NCBI RefSeq assembly: GCF_001591825.1
Contig: NZ_BCVQ01000017.1
Coordinates: forward strand, 1-64,000
DNA length: 64,000 nucleotides
DNA from: Rossellomorea vietnamensis NBRC 101237
Lineage (GTDB): Bacteria > Bacillota > Bacilli > Bacillales > Bacillaceae_B
Reading direction: 5' to 3'
Shown: piece by piece, positions 1-7,895 of the stretch
How positions within the stretch are numbered: the first letter of the stretch is position 1
How the letters are laid out: the number at the start of each line of letters is the position of its first letter
The notes under the pieces: model-generated
What the model saw: the letters and a program-made list of their open reading frames with translations, nothing else
What the model was told of the DNA's origin: nothing
Database searches by the model: none
Made by a program: the position numbers and the translations under genes

Positions 1-3
1 CCA

Positions 4-39
4 CGCCCCGCGGAAAGCGAGCACCTGCAGCGGAAATCA
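4..39. repeat. Probable dispersed Bacillaceae intergenic repeat fragment
   Basis: This GC-rich stretch before prfB has the character of a short intergenic repeat I recall as common in Bacillus genomes (CCGCGGAAAGCGAGC followed by CTGCAGCGGAAATCA). The identification rests on memory of the family. Only part of the element is visible and no second copy is in the window. The first 116 bases hold no coding region; secA is the usual upstream neighbour and would lie beyond the edge. Confidence 0.45.
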
Positions 40-116
40 CACCACTGGCTAATATAAACTCAAAAATGACTTTTACAAAGTATCAATAAACCAAATAACT
101 ATAGAGGTGACCACAC

Positions 117-1218
117 ATGGAACTATCAGAAATCAGAGCAGAGTTAGAAAAATCAGCTAAGACATTAGCGGACTTCAGGGGGTCTCTTTGACTTAGAAAA
201 CAAAGAGGCACGAATCCAGGAACTGGACGAAATCATGGTCCAACCCGACTTCTGGGATGACCAGCAAACAGCACAGGGATTGATCAATGAAGGAAACGGC
301 TTGAAGGAACTTGTCAATGAATACAAATCTTTGCTAGAATCCCAGGAGAACCTTGAACTGACCCTTGAACTGGTTAAAGAAGAACCGGACGAAGAACTTC
401 AAAAAGACCTGGAAGAAGAGCTTGCTGATCTGGTCAAACGTCTAAACGACTACGAGCTTCAGCTTCTTCTCAGTGAAGAACACGATAAAAACAACGCCAT
501 CCTTGAACTTCATCCCGGTGCAGGCGGAACCGAGTCCCAGGATTGGGGTTCCATGCTCCTCCGCATGTACACACGTTGGGGTGAGAAACGCGGATTCAAG
601 GTGGAAACACTTGATTATCTTCCAGGGGATGAAGCTGGGATCAAGAGTGTAACGTTAGCGATAAAGGGTCATAACGCATACGGCTACTTGAAAGCTGAAA
701 AAGGCGTGCACCGTCTTGTTCGTATTTCACCGTTCGATTCGTCCGGCCGTCGTCACACTTCTTTCGTTTCGTGTGAAGTCATGCCTGAATTCAATGAAGA
801 AATCGAAATCGACATCCGTACGGAAGATCTGAAAATCGATACGTACCGTGCAAGCGGAGCCGGCGGTCAGCATATCAATACGACTGACTCAGCTGTCCGT
901 ATCACTCACTTGCCGACCAATGTGGTGGTAACGTGTCAATCTGAGCGTTCTCAAATCAAGAACCGTGAGTCAGCGATGAAAATGCTGAAAGCGAAGCTCT
1001 ACCAGAAGCGCATCGAAGAGCAGGAGCAGGAGCTTGCTGAAATCCGTGGAGAGCAAAAGGAAATCGGATGGGGAAGCCAAATCCGTTCCTACGTCTTCCA
1101 CCCATACTCCATGGTCAAAGACCATAGAACCAATACAGAATCAGGAAACGTACAAGGCGTCATGGACGGCGACATCGATCCATTCATCAACGCCTACCTG
1201 CGATCCAAAATAAAGTAA
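117..1218 (+). CDS. prfB: Peptide chain release factor 2 (programmed +1 frameshift)
   Basis: RF2 recognises UGA and UAA stop codons in the ribosomal A site and triggers peptide release. The gene starts at ATG 117 behind a GAGGTGA ribosome site. It runs 24 codons to an in-frame TGA at 189-191, then continues in the +1 frame from GAC at 190 to the stop at 1216-1218. The product is about 366 residues, the normal RF2 length. The catalytic GGQ lies near residues 249-251 and the SPF stop-codon recognition tripeptide near 204-206. Reading only the downstream frame would suggest a false start at 235. The frameshift autoregulates RF2: when RF2 is scarce the ribosome pauses at UGA and slips. Confidence 0.97.
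177..192 (+). promoter_or_regulatory. Programmed +1 frameshift site of prfB
   Basis: The site reads AGG GGG TCT CTT TGA C. It combines an internal Shine-Dalgarno-like AGGGGG, a slippery CTT codon that can re-pair as TTT, and the poor-context stop TGA-C. This is the canonical RF2 recoding arrangement, and the downstream +1 frame encodes the rest of RF2. Confidence 0.95.
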
Positions 1219-1226
1219 TATTAGAT

Positions 1227-1268
1227 AAAAAGCTGACCTCGTCAACCACTGGCGGGGTCAGCTTTTTT
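1227..1268 (+). terminator. Intrinsic terminator of prfB
   Basis: An inverted repeat AAAAGCTGACC / GGTCAGCTTTT with an 18-nt loop ends in a run of six T, starting 9 nt after the prfB stop. Confidence 0.85.
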
Positions 1269-1335
1269 GAGGGACGGACCTCTAATTAGCACAATTAAGC
1301 CACTGTTTCACCCCCAGCCAAGGTCCGTCCCTCAA
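1267..1335. repeat. REP-like inverted pair (copies 1 and 2 of the GAGGGACGGACCT family)
   Basis: A 15-nt arm at 1267-1281 (TTGAGGGACGGACCT) is perfectly complementary to 1321-1335, with a 39-nt loop. The left arm abuts the T tract of the prfB terminator. This is one of several inverted pairs of the same 13-nt element in the window. Confidence 0.85.
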
Positions 1336-1376
1336 ACCTCACCTCATTAATGCTTTAACACGTTATTGAACTGTTA

Positions 1377-1405
1377 TTTACACCTTTATGCGCCCATGCT
1401 ATACT
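1377..1405 (+). promoter_or_regulatory. Candidate sigma-A promoter for yvjA
   Basis: TTTACA (1377-1382) and TATACT (1400-1405) are separated by exactly 17 nt. The next gene begins at 1628, so the leader would be about 215 nt and would include a REP-like copy at 1545. An 80-codon open frame at 1366-1608 overlaps this promoter and the repeat, and I do not consider it a gene. Confidence 0.5.
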
Positions 1406-1542
1406 CTCAAAGGTTGATACAGAAGGGTTTGATGGATGAATTACCCTTTATGTCATCTTCATTATCACAGGTTTATGAAAATAGAAGTGCTGCTTTTTTG
1501 GATGAATATGTTTACTTCTTCACAAACAAGGCGTGCCCTATC

Positions 1543-1558
1543 GGAGGTCCGTCCCTGA
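1543..1558. repeat. REP-like element, single copy (reverse orientation)
   Basis: AGGTCCGTCCCT at 1545-1556 is the complement of the GAGGGACGGACCT core. It lies in the yvjA leader with no partner within about 200 nt. Confidence 0.7.
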
Positions 1559-1627
1559 GGAAGTGGTGCATCAAAGAAAGCGTTTGTACTCATACTATTA
1601 ATACATAGGTTAAAGGAGTCGTACTGG

Positions 1628-2500
1628 ATGGGTTTGAAGGAAAGGCGTCGTGAGCAGGTAGTTAATCCACGGAAAGAGAAGTTGTTAGAGTATTTGTTTG
1701 TAGTGTTCGGTTCAACGATTGTAGCCATAGCGTTTAATGTGTTCTTACTACCGAATGAGGTTGCCTCTGGAGGAGTAAGCGGGATATCCACGATTCTGAA
1801 TGGACTGTTTGATTGGAAGCCCGCATACGTTCAGTGGGCATTCAATATACCATTATTCATAGCAGGACTGATCTTCCTGGGTCTTCAATTCGGAGTCAAG
1901 ACAGCCATTGGTACGGTGTTTTTACCACTAGTCGTATTCTTGACCGAAGACTGGAAACCATGGACGGAGGATCCGTTACTTGGTGCCCTTTTCGGCGGAA
2001 TCGGTGTAGGACTTGGGTTAGGGATCGTATTCCGTGGAAGAGCTTCTACGGGAGGGACGGACCTTGCCGCCCAGATCGTCAATAAGTTCACGGGGCTGTC
2101 CTTGGGAACCTGTGTTGCCTTGATAGACGGGATGATCGTCCTTTCTGCAGCCATCGTCTACGATATCGAACGTGGATTATATGCTTTGATTGGTTTATAT
2201 GTAACAAGTAAAACCATCGATCTCGTCCAGGTAGGAATCAGCAGATCGAAAATGGCGCTGATCATTACCAATCGCCAGGAAGAAGTTCGTGAAGGGATTC
2301 TGAATAAAATCGACCGTGGAGTGACAAAACTATCAGCATACGGTGGTTACACGGATGACGAGCGCCCGATCCTCATGTGTGTCGTGGACCAGACAGAATT
2401 CACAAAACTGAAACAACTGGTCAAAACCATTGACCCTTCAGCATTCGTCGTAACTATGGACGCTTCAGAAGTATTGGGGGAAGGTTTCAAACGGGTTTAA
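1628..2500 (+). CDS. yvjA: YitT-family (DUF161/DUF2179) membrane protein
   Basis: The 290-residue protein has several hydrophobic segments in its first two thirds, starting near residue 20. It carries a conserved glycine-rich STGGTDLAAQ motif near residue 143 and a soluble C-terminal region of about 80 residues matching the DUF2179 part of the YitT family. ATG 1628 follows AAAGGAG at a good distance. B. subtilis has several paralogues (yitT, ypjC, yqfU, yvjA, yxkD). The yvjA symbol rests on position next to prfB and cccB and is less certain than the family. The transported substrate is not known. The gene appears to be expressed alone, with its own promoter and a gap before cccB. Confidence 0.85.
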   Translation: MGLKERRREQVVNPRKEKLLEYLFVVFGSTIVAIAFNVFLLPNEVASGGVSGISTILNGLFDWKPAYVQWAFNIPLFIAGLIFLGLQFGVKTAIGTVFLPLVVFLTEDWKPWTEDPLLGALFGGIGVGLGLGIVFRGRASTGGTDLAAQIVNKFTGLSLGTCVALIDGMIVLSAAIVYDIERGLYALIGLYVTSKTIDLVQVGISRSKMALIITNRQEEVREGILNKIDRGVTKLSAYGGYTDDERPILMCVVDQTEFTKLKQLVKTIDPSAFVVTMDASEVLGEGFKRV

Positions 2501-2521
2501 ACTTGGTATAATTATGTAAGA

Positions 2522-2536
2522 GAGGGACGGACCTGA
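2522..2536. repeat. REP-like element, single copy
   Basis: GAGGGACGGACCT at 2522-2534, 21 nt after the yvjA stop and upstream of the cccB ribosome site. Confidence 0.7.
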
Positions 2537-2582
2537 CAACTGATCCGTGACTCTGAAATATGTTTTCCTTAGGGGGATAAAA

Positions 2583-2897
2583 ATGAAGAAAAAGCTGCTA
2601 GGTGTTCTTTTTGGCGCTTCATTGGTACTTGCAGCCTGCGGTGGTAACGGCGGCGACAGTACAGAAACAAGCTCCGGCGGAATGGATCCTGAAAAAATCG
2701 TAAATAATAAGTGCTCCAGCTGTCATGGTGGGAACCTTGAAGGCGGAATGGGGCCGGCCCTTAAAAATATCGGGGCAGAACTAAGCAAAGATCAAATTCT
2801 TGAAACCATTAAGAATGGTAAAGGACAAATGCCTCCTGGACTCATCAAAGGTGATGAAGCAGAAGCGGTGGCAGAATGGTTATCGAATAAGAAGTAA
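2583..2897 (+). CDS. cccB: Cytochrome c551, membrane-anchored lipoprotein
   Basis: A 104-residue secreted c-type cytochrome. An upstream in-frame ATG at 2547 exists, but ATG 2583 follows AGGGGG and gives a clean signal peptide MKKKLLGVLFGASLVLAAC whose lipobox ends at Cys19. The heme-binding motif CSSCH is at residues 44-48. A later Met in GQMPPG is the probable sixth iron ligand. It should carry electrons on the outer face of the membrane. The size and the lipoprotein anchor match B. subtilis CccB. A terminator follows immediately. Confidence 0.93.
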   Translation: MKKKLLGVLFGASLVLAACGGNGGDSTETSSGGMDPEKIVNNKCSSCHGGNLEGGMGPALKNIGAELSKDQILETIKNGKGQMPPGLIKGDEAEAVAEWLSNKK

Positions 2898-2905
2898 AAT
2901 CGGGA

Positions 2906-2935
2906 GAAGAATCCAATGGGTTCTTCTTTTATTTT
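2906..2935 (+). terminator. Intrinsic terminator of cccB
   Basis: GAAGAATCC and GGGTTCTTC pair across a 3-nt loop, followed by a T-rich tract (TTTTATTTTT). Confidence 0.8.
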
Positions 2936-3467
2936 TGCCGAGATTTGCTATAACTTCCCCAACAGAGGCTTATAATTTTATAACAAACCTTCCTATCAAA
3001 AGATATCCACAGACTTTTTTCAATCATTCTTTAAGTCTTTGTTACAGAACTTTTTCTCATGAAATCCACCAATCAAAACTCTATAAAGCGTTCTCACTTA
3101 TAACCTAGTAACTTAATCAGATTAGCATCATCTTGGCGTTTGCCATGATAGAATCCTTATACATAATAATGTAGTATTAGTACCAGGTAATAGGTAAAAA
3201 TAACTATTATTTTATTGTTTTATAGGTAAAATCGACAACAAAACAGGTAAAAAATTCACATTTTTTCAAGTCCTGAAATGAAAATGTAATAATTTTTTTC
3301 CTTAACTTACTATAAAGAGATGTTATAATAATTTTCGGAAGCGTAATTCGAGGTTTTTCACCAATTTTTGTCTAATGGTGGTAAAGACGACTTTAGTTAC
3401 GTGCCGTGTACATATGTCGATAACAGCCAAGAGGGTAACTACATAATACAAATTAGGTGATTTGAAA
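2936..3467 (+). promoter_or_regulatory. Long AT-rich ftsE upstream region with candidate promoter
   Basis: More than 500 nt without a convincing gene precede ftsE. The best promoter candidate is TTAACT (3302-3307), 16 nt, TATAAT (3324-3329). The predicted leader of about 130 nt holds small inverted repeats: CACCA/TGGTG around 3360-3381, and TAGTTAC (near 3394) with GTAACTA (near 3435). That suggests a folded 5' region, but no known riboswitch class is recognised. An open frame at 2800-3108 is a shadow of the cccB end and terminator. Confidence 0.35.
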
Positions 3468-4154
3468 ATGATACAAATGAAAGACGTCTACAAGCAGTAC
3501 AGCAACGGAGTCATGGCTGCTAATGGCTTTAACGTCCACATTAAACAAGGTGAGTTTGTCTATGTTGTGGGCCCAAGCGGCGCCGGAAAGTCTACTTTTA
3601 TTAAAATGATGTACCGCGAAGAACGTCCTTCCAAAGGAGATATCATTGTAAATGGTATCAATCTCGCAAAACTGAAAAATAGTAGAGTTCCATACTTAAG
3701 AAGAAACGTGGGGGTTGTATTCCAGGATTTCAAGCTGCTACCACCGCTGACAATCTATGAAAACATTGCCTTCGCACTTGAAGTAATAGAAGAACATCCA
3801 AAGCAAATTAAGAAAAGAGTCATGGAAGTACTGGACCTGGTAGGGTTAAAACATAAAGCAAGAATGCTGCCGAATGAGTTATCGGGTGGAGAGCAACAGC
3901 GTGTATCGATTGCACGATCCATCGTCAATACGCCCAAACTTGTAATAGCAGATGAGCCTACAGGGAACCTTGACCCAGAAACATCTTGGGATATTATGAA
4001 CATTTTTGAAGAAATCAGCAACCGTGGAACCACGGTGATCATGGCTACGCATAACCGGGAAATCGTAAATACAATCAAGCATCGGGTAATCGCCATTGAA
4101 AATGGCCGCATTGTCCGGGACGAACAGCGAGGTGATTACGGTTATGAAAGCTAG
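3468..4154 (+). CDS. ftsE: Cell-division ABC transporter ATP-binding protein FtsE
   Basis: A 228-residue ABC ATPase that partners FtsX and couples ATP hydrolysis to activation of extracellular murein hydrolases. Walker A GPSGAGKST is at residues 35-43, the signature LSGGEQQR near 138, and Walker B LVIADEP shortly after. The D-loop and switch His (ATHNR) are present. ATG 3468 is 8 nt after AGGTGA and gives the usual FtsE length. A TTG at 3462 would leave only 2 nt of spacing. The 3' end overlaps ftsX by 11 nt, indicating translational coupling. Confidence 0.95.
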   Translation: MIQMKDVYKQYSNGVMAANGFNVHIKQGEFVYVVGPSGAGKSTFIKMMYREERPSKGDIIVNGINLAKLKNSRVPYLRRNVGVVFQDFKLLPPLTIYENIAFALEVIEEHPKQIKKRVMEVLDLVGLKHKARMLPNELSGGEQQRVSIARSIVNTPKLVIADEPTGNLDPETSWDIMNIFEEISNRGTTVIMATHNREIVNTIKHRVIAIENGRIVRDEQRGDYGYES

Positions 4155-5028
4155 AACGTATGGCCGTCATCTTAGAGAAAGTTTCAAAAGCATCGGACGT
4201 AACGGCTGGATGACATTCGCATCAGTGAGTGCTGTTACTGTAACATTACTACTTGTTGGTGTATTCATCGTCTTAATGCTAAACATGAACAAGGTAGCAA
4301 CCGATATTGAGAAAGACGTTGAAGTACGGGTCTTACTCGAAATTGGTACTGAAAAATCCCAGATTGATCAAATAGAAAAGAAGATACAAAATATAAGTGG
4401 TGTGGAATCAGTTGAGTATTCTTCCAAAGAAGAAGAACTTCAGAACCTGGTCAAGGATCTTGGAGACGATTTCAGATTATTTGAACAAGATAACCCATTA
4501 TATGATGTGTTCATCGTAAAAGCAGACAATCCAAGGGACACCGGGAAAATCGCAGGTCAAATCAGCAAATTTGATGGTGTCAATGAAGCCCTTTACGGGG
4601 AAGCGAAGATTGAAAAGCTATTCAATGTACTGGAAATGAGTCGGAATGTTGGACTTGTATTGATCATCGGTCTGTTGTTCACGGCAATGTTCCTCATTTC
4701 AAATACAATCAAAATTACCATTGTCGCCCGAAGAAGGGAAATCGAGATAATGAAACTCGTGGGTGCAACCAACTGGTTTGTACGCTGGCCATTCATATTA
4801 GAAGGTTTATGGCTTGGAATTTTAGGTTCTATTATCCCGATCGCTCTTGTCTCAACAGGTTACTACTATGCCTATGGATTTATTAAACCAAAACTACAAA
4901 ACAATTTTATTCAGATATTAGATTTTACCCCCTTTATCTATCAAGTAAACGGATTAATTCTATTAATGGGTTGCCTGATCGGGGCTTGGGGAAGCTTTAT
5001 GTCTGTGCGTAAATTCTTAAAAGTGTAA
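4144..5028 (+). CDS. ftsX: Cell-division ABC transporter permease FtsX
   Basis: The 294-residue membrane partner of FtsE. The N-terminus reads GRHLRESFKSIGRN, then comes a first membrane segment (about residues 25-46), an extracellular domain of roughly 120 residues, and three C-terminal membrane segments typical of the FtsX permease domain. ATG 4144 lies inside the ftsE end and is preceded by AGGTGA. In firmicutes the extracellular loop binds the coiled coil of a peptidoglycan hydrolase, and such a hydrolase is encoded directly downstream here. The last gene of this probable three-gene operon ends at 6408. Confidence 0.95.
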   Translation: MKARTYGRHLRESFKSIGRNGWMTFASVSAVTVTLLLVGVFIVLMLNMNKVATDIEKDVEVRVLLEIGTEKSQIDQIEKKIQNISGVESVEYSSKEEELQNLVKDLGDDFRLFEQDNPLYDVFIVKADNPRDTGKIAGQISKFDGVNEALYGEAKIEKLFNVLEMSRNVGLVLIIGLLFTAMFLISNTIKITIVARRREIEIMKLVGATNWFVRWPFILEGLWLGILGSIIPIALVSTGYYYAYGFIKPKLQNNFIQILDFTPFIYQVNGLILLMGCLIGAWGSFMSVRKFLKV

Positions 5029-5067
5029 AATTTGATAGGTTGATAGAAGCTGAAAGGAGCATGCCGC

Positions 5068-6408
5068 TTGAACAAGAAGTATTTCATATCATTATCTATT
5101 GCAGCAGCATTAACAATCGGAAGTCTACCAACGTTAGCAACCACTGCTAGCGCTAACTCCTCCGTGGAGGACTTGAAGAAACAGCAGGACGACGTTTCAT
5201 CTAAAAAAGAAGAGATCAATGGCAAGATTAGTGAAAAAAATTCTCAAATCGACCAAACGATCAATAAACAAAAAGACCTTGAATCACAGATTGCCGAAAT
5301 CAGTACGAAATTAAAAGATACAGAAACGAAGATTGCCGAAAAAACAAAAGAAATTGATGAAACAACAGCAAAGATCAATAAACTTAAAGCGGATATTGAA
5401 GAGTTAAAGAAGAAGATTGAAGAGCGTAATGAACTTCTGAAGGAACGTGCTCGTGCCATTCAAGAAAAAGGCGGCTCTGCCAATTACCTAGACGTACTAC
5501 TAGGAGCGGAAAGCTTCGGAGACTTCATCAACCGTGTCACAGCAGTGAATACCATTGTAAGTGCAGACAAAAAGATCATGGACGAACAGAAACGTGATCA
5601 AGAGGAATTAGAGAAGAAGCAAGCGGAAGTGGAAAAGGAGCTTGCTGATCTAGAATCGTCTAAAGCAAACTTGGAATCGTTGAAAAAAGATCTTGATAGT
5701 CAAAAGGCTAAAAAAGCTGAACTATTCAAACAGCTTGAAGCTCAACAGGCAACATTAAAAGTAGAAAAAGCCGATCTTGAGAAAGAGTCGGATGAACTTT
5801 CGAAAATGGAACACCAGCTTGAAGGTGAGATCCAGGCTGAACAAGCACGTCTGGCAGAGTTAGCCCGTCAACGTGAAATCGAACGTAAGCGACAGGCAGA
5901 AGCGGAAGCGGCGAAACGTGCAGCAGCACAACAACAGGCGACAGCAAGCAGCAGCGGCGGTTCTTCTTCAGCAGCAGCTCCAAGTGCACCTGTAAGTGCA
6001 GGGGCATGGACAGCACCAGCACGTGGAACAATCACAACCAATTTTGGTTGGGATGTCTTAAATGGCGAGCGACGTTTCCACTATGGTACAGACATTGCGG
6101 CACGTGGAAGTGTTCCAATCTCTGCAGCAGCAGATGGTTATGTCATTAAGAGCCATTACAGCTCAAGCTATGGAAACGTAGTGTACATCACGCACTCTAT
6201 CAACGGTCAAATGTATACAACTGTGTATGCTCACATGTCTTCTTCACTAGTGAGCACTGGACAAGCAGTAAATAAAGGTGACCAAATCGGTTACATGGGT
6301 AACACAGGATTCTCTTTCGGACAGCATTTACATTTTGAACTTTACAGAGGTTCATGGAGTGCTTCCCACTCTAATGCTGTAAACCCACGTCAATATATTA
6401 ACTTTTAA
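5068..6408 (+). CDS. Secreted coiled-coil M23 murein endopeptidase, probable FtsEX effector
   Basis: A 446-residue exported protein. A signal peptide ends near TASA (about residue 29). A very long charged coiled coil covers about residues 32-285, an Ala/Ser-rich linker follows to about 315, and a C-terminal LytM/M23 zinc endopeptidase domain completes it. Zinc and catalytic residues are visible: HYGTD (His338, Asp342) and HLH (420-422). It starts at TTG 5068 behind AAAGGAG; an out-of-frame ATG at 5061 gives no useful product. The layout resembles EnvC and PcsB-like proteins. Lying 39 nt after ftsX, it is inferred to be the hydrolase that FtsEX activates. In B. subtilis that role belongs to CwlO, which has an NlpC/P60 rather than an M23 domain. 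Confidence 0.9.
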   Translation: MNKKYFISLSIAAALTIGSLPTLATTASANSSVEDLKKQQDDVSSKKEEINGKISEKNSQIDQTINKQKDLESQIAEISTKLKDTETKIAEKTKEIDETTAKINKLKADIEELKKKIEERNELLKERARAIQEKGGSANYLDVLLGAESFGDFINRVTAVNTIVSADKKIMDEQKRDQEELEKKQAEVEKELADLESSKANLESLKKDLDSQKAKKAELFKQLEAQQATLKVEKADLEKESDELSKMEHQLEGEIQAEQARLAELARQREIERKRQAEAEAAKRAAAQQQATASSSGGSSSAAAPSAPVSAGAWTAPARGTITTNFGWDVLNGERRFHYGTDIAARGSVPISAAADGYVIKSHYSSSYGNVVYITHSINGQMYTTVYAHMSSSLVSTGQAVNKGDQIGYMGNTGFSFGQHLHFELYRGSWSASHSNAVNPRQYINF

Positions 6409-6412
6409 GTTG

Positions 6413-6448
6413 AAAATCCCCACTTCTCTTTAGAAGGGGGATTTTTTT
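6413..6448 (+). terminator. Intrinsic terminator of the ftsEX-M23 operon
   Basis: AAAATCCCC pairs with GGGGGATTTT around an inner TTCT/AGAA stem and ends in seven T. Confidence 0.9.
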
Positions 6449-6574
6449 GAGTGAAGGCAAAGTGCCCTTTCTTCCAGCTACCCAATCTAATACATACTAA
6501 GAATATCAACAACTTGTTCACTAAATACTGTTTTCATATCCTTATTCTTCTAGTATAATGGCAATATTCAAGTG

Positions 6575-6669
6575 ATTTTTCGCAAAAGGCAAACTAATTG
6601 AAAAATTAGGACGCAAAACCACGGGTCTGCCATTTTATTTAAATAATGATCGCCGGGTTACCGAAAACA
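6575..6669 (+). promoter_or_regulatory. Cyclic di-GMP-I (GEMM) riboswitch
   Basis: The conserved core is present: GGCAAAC (6588-6594), a helix CTAATT-GAAA-AATTAG with a GNRA loop, GACGCAAA (6610-6617), a second arm, and GGGTTACCG near 6655-6663. It is closed by TTTTCG/CGAAAA. These are the signature elements of the class I c-di-GMP aptamer. A TATAAT-like element at about 6554-6559 could be its -10 box. An intrinsic terminator about 45 nt downstream suggests control of transcription read-through into the small gene at 6790. Confidence 0.88.
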
Positions 6670-6714
6670 ATGGAAGCAATGAATACTAATTCGAATCTTT
6701 TTCTAGTATCATTC

Positions 6715-6740
6715 AGCCTGCCTTTTTGGTGGGCTTTTTC
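6715..6740 (+). terminator. Riboswitch expression-platform terminator
   Basis: AGCCTGCC and GGTGGGCT form an 8-bp stem with two G-U pairs, a 5-nt loop and a TTTTT tail. It sits between the c-di-GMP aptamer and the small gene. Confidence 0.75.
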
Positions 6741-6789
6741 TCTGGAAATGTTTGTATTGGTTGGATTTGAATCTGTATGAAGGATGATG

Positions 6790-7029
6790 ATGTTGGAGTT
6801 AGCAGATATAAAAAGACAATTAAGAAGTTTCTGCAGAAGAAATCGCACAGCACTGAAGTACACTCATATTGGTGAGTATTCTGCGGAAGAAGTGTGTGAG
6901 ATGTTTATTGAATGTGTCGGAATCGAAGAGATCCAAAAGATTCTACATGACATTGACATTATCAATCAACGCGGTGGAGATACCGTCAAATACTTCATGC
7001 TCATCCTGGAAGGGTTGAGAGCAGCTTAA
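6790..7029 (+). CDS. Small orphan protein under a c-di-GMP riboswitch
   Basis: I do not recognise the family. ATG codons lie at 6784, 6787 and 6790. The GAAGGA ribosome site at 6779-6784 gives normal spacing only to 6790, which yields 79 residues. The predicted protein is soluble, with a basic N-terminus (KRQLRSFCRRNR) and a helical, acidic middle (EYSAEEVCEMF). There is no signal peptide, no membrane segment and no known motif. It is flanked by the riboswitch terminator upstream and a strong terminator at 7077-7106, so it is a single-gene transcription unit. A c-di-GMP role in motility, biofilm or surface behaviour is an inference from the riboswitch alone. Confidence 0.65.
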   Translation: MLELADIKRQLRSFCRRNRTALKYTHIGEYSAEEVCEMFIECVGIEEIQKILHDIDIINQRGGDTVKYFMLILEGLRAA

Positions 7030-7076
7030 GTTCTAAATTCTCCTTCACAGGGGCACTTATTTTCACGTCGTATACG

Positions 7077-7106
7077 AAAGGATCCTTCAGTGAGGGATCC
7101 TTTTTT
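7077..7106 (+). terminator. Intrinsic terminator after the c-di-GMP-controlled gene
   Basis: AAGGATCC and GGATCCTT form a perfect 8-bp stem, followed by TTTTTT. Confidence 0.88.
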
Positions 7107-7173
7107 GCCGGGAAAAGAGCGCTCTCACTGTCTGTAATCATGACAGTAAGGGAATACACTATGAGTAAATGAC

Positions 7174-7202
7174 TTGATTAATGAGTAGAATTTAAAGATA
7201 CT
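7174..7202 (+). promoter_or_regulatory. Candidate promoter for the membrane protein/thioredoxin pair
   Basis: TTGATT (7174-7179), 17 nt, GATACT (7197-7202). It lies about 80 nt before the TTG start at 7284. Confidence 0.4.
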
Positions 7203-7283
7203 TAATACATAACAGGGTATGTTCGGACGGAGGAATCGGAATGATTCAGTCGGAAGAAACCGCTATGAAAGGTGTAGAAACAA

Positions 7284-7895
7284 TTGGATGAAAGATGGTA
7301 CACCATAGGCTCTCTTACTTTCCCATCAACATGGGGAGCGATCATTGCCTCGTTCATTTTGACATTTCTATTCCTCTACTTCTGGAATCGAAAGGCTAGC
7401 GACTGGTATTCAAATGGTGTTTTTTACTTTTTGGTCATCTGGAAGCTGAGTGTCATTGTCGTTGACTTTCAAAATGTCATCGAACATCCCATTACGATCC
7501 TTTATTTCCATGGTGGCAAGTTGGGGTATTGGATAGGCTTGTTGACAGTGCTTTCATATATATTCGTTAAAAGGGCGGATAGGACGTCTCACCTGGTCAT
7601 TGCCTGGATGGGCACGGTCGTTTTCTTTGAACTAGTCGTTCACTTGCTCCAATTTGATATTCTTGCAGGGGTATTCCAATTTATCATCAACGGTGCACTG
7701 ATCTTATTTTTACTGAAAAAAGAAAATGACAGCGATACTTGGGCCATCCAATTGGTGATAGTCTTCACCCTTCTTCAATTGCTATTCCAATCCATTAATG
7801 GAGGCTTTATGTTTACCACTGTCACCTGGACGTATCTCATCGTGATGGTTTATCTTATCTTTTTCAACGGAAGGTGGAAAACGAACATTGAATAA
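7284..7895 (+). CDS. Polytopic membrane protein paired with a thioredoxin-like protein
   Basis: The 203-residue protein is almost entirely hydrophobic, with six or seven predicted membrane segments. I do not assign a family. A short stretch YFHGGKLG near residue 76 recalls the HGG motif of prolipoprotein diacylglyceryl transferase, but the rest is not clearly Lgt. The start is TTG 7284, 9 nt after AAAGGTG. It overlaps the next gene by 8 nt, so the two are translationally coupled. The partner is an exported thiol-disulfide protein, so this membrane protein may anchor it or pass reducing power to it. That is inference. Confidence 0.75.
   Translation: MDERWYTIGSLTFPSTWGAIIASFILTFLFLYFWNRKASDWYSNGVFYFLVIWKLSVIVVDFQNVIEHPITILYFHGGKLGYWIGLLTVLSYIFVKRADRTSHLVIAWMGTVVFFELVVHLLQFDILAGVFQFIINGALILFLLKKENDSDTWAIQLVIVFTLLQLLFQSINGGFMFTTVTWTYLIVMVYLIFFNGRWKTNIE

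Noticed and set aside
1366-1608. 80-codon open frame between prfB and yvjA
   Set aside because: It has no ribosome site, overlaps a good promoter and a REP-like copy, and its predicted sequence has no family character.
2052-2064. Exact GAGGGACGGACCT match inside yvjA
   Set aside because: It encodes the conserved GGTDL of the YitT family in frame, so the match is best explained by coding constraint and coincidence. It was not counted among the dispersed copies.
2800-3108. 102-codon open frame after cccB
   Set aside because: It begins inside cccB in another frame and runs through the cccB terminator, with no ribosome site.
6777-6875. 32-codon frame ATG 6777 overlapping the c-di-GMP-controlled gene in another frame
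   Set aside because: It has no ribosome site of its own. The GAAGGA lies after its start and fits the longer frame at 6790.
7131-7151. ACTGTC/GACAGT inverted repeat upstream of the membrane protein/thioredoxin pair
   Set aside because: A 6-bp repeat with a 9-nt gap is common by chance, and it does not overlap the best promoter candidate.
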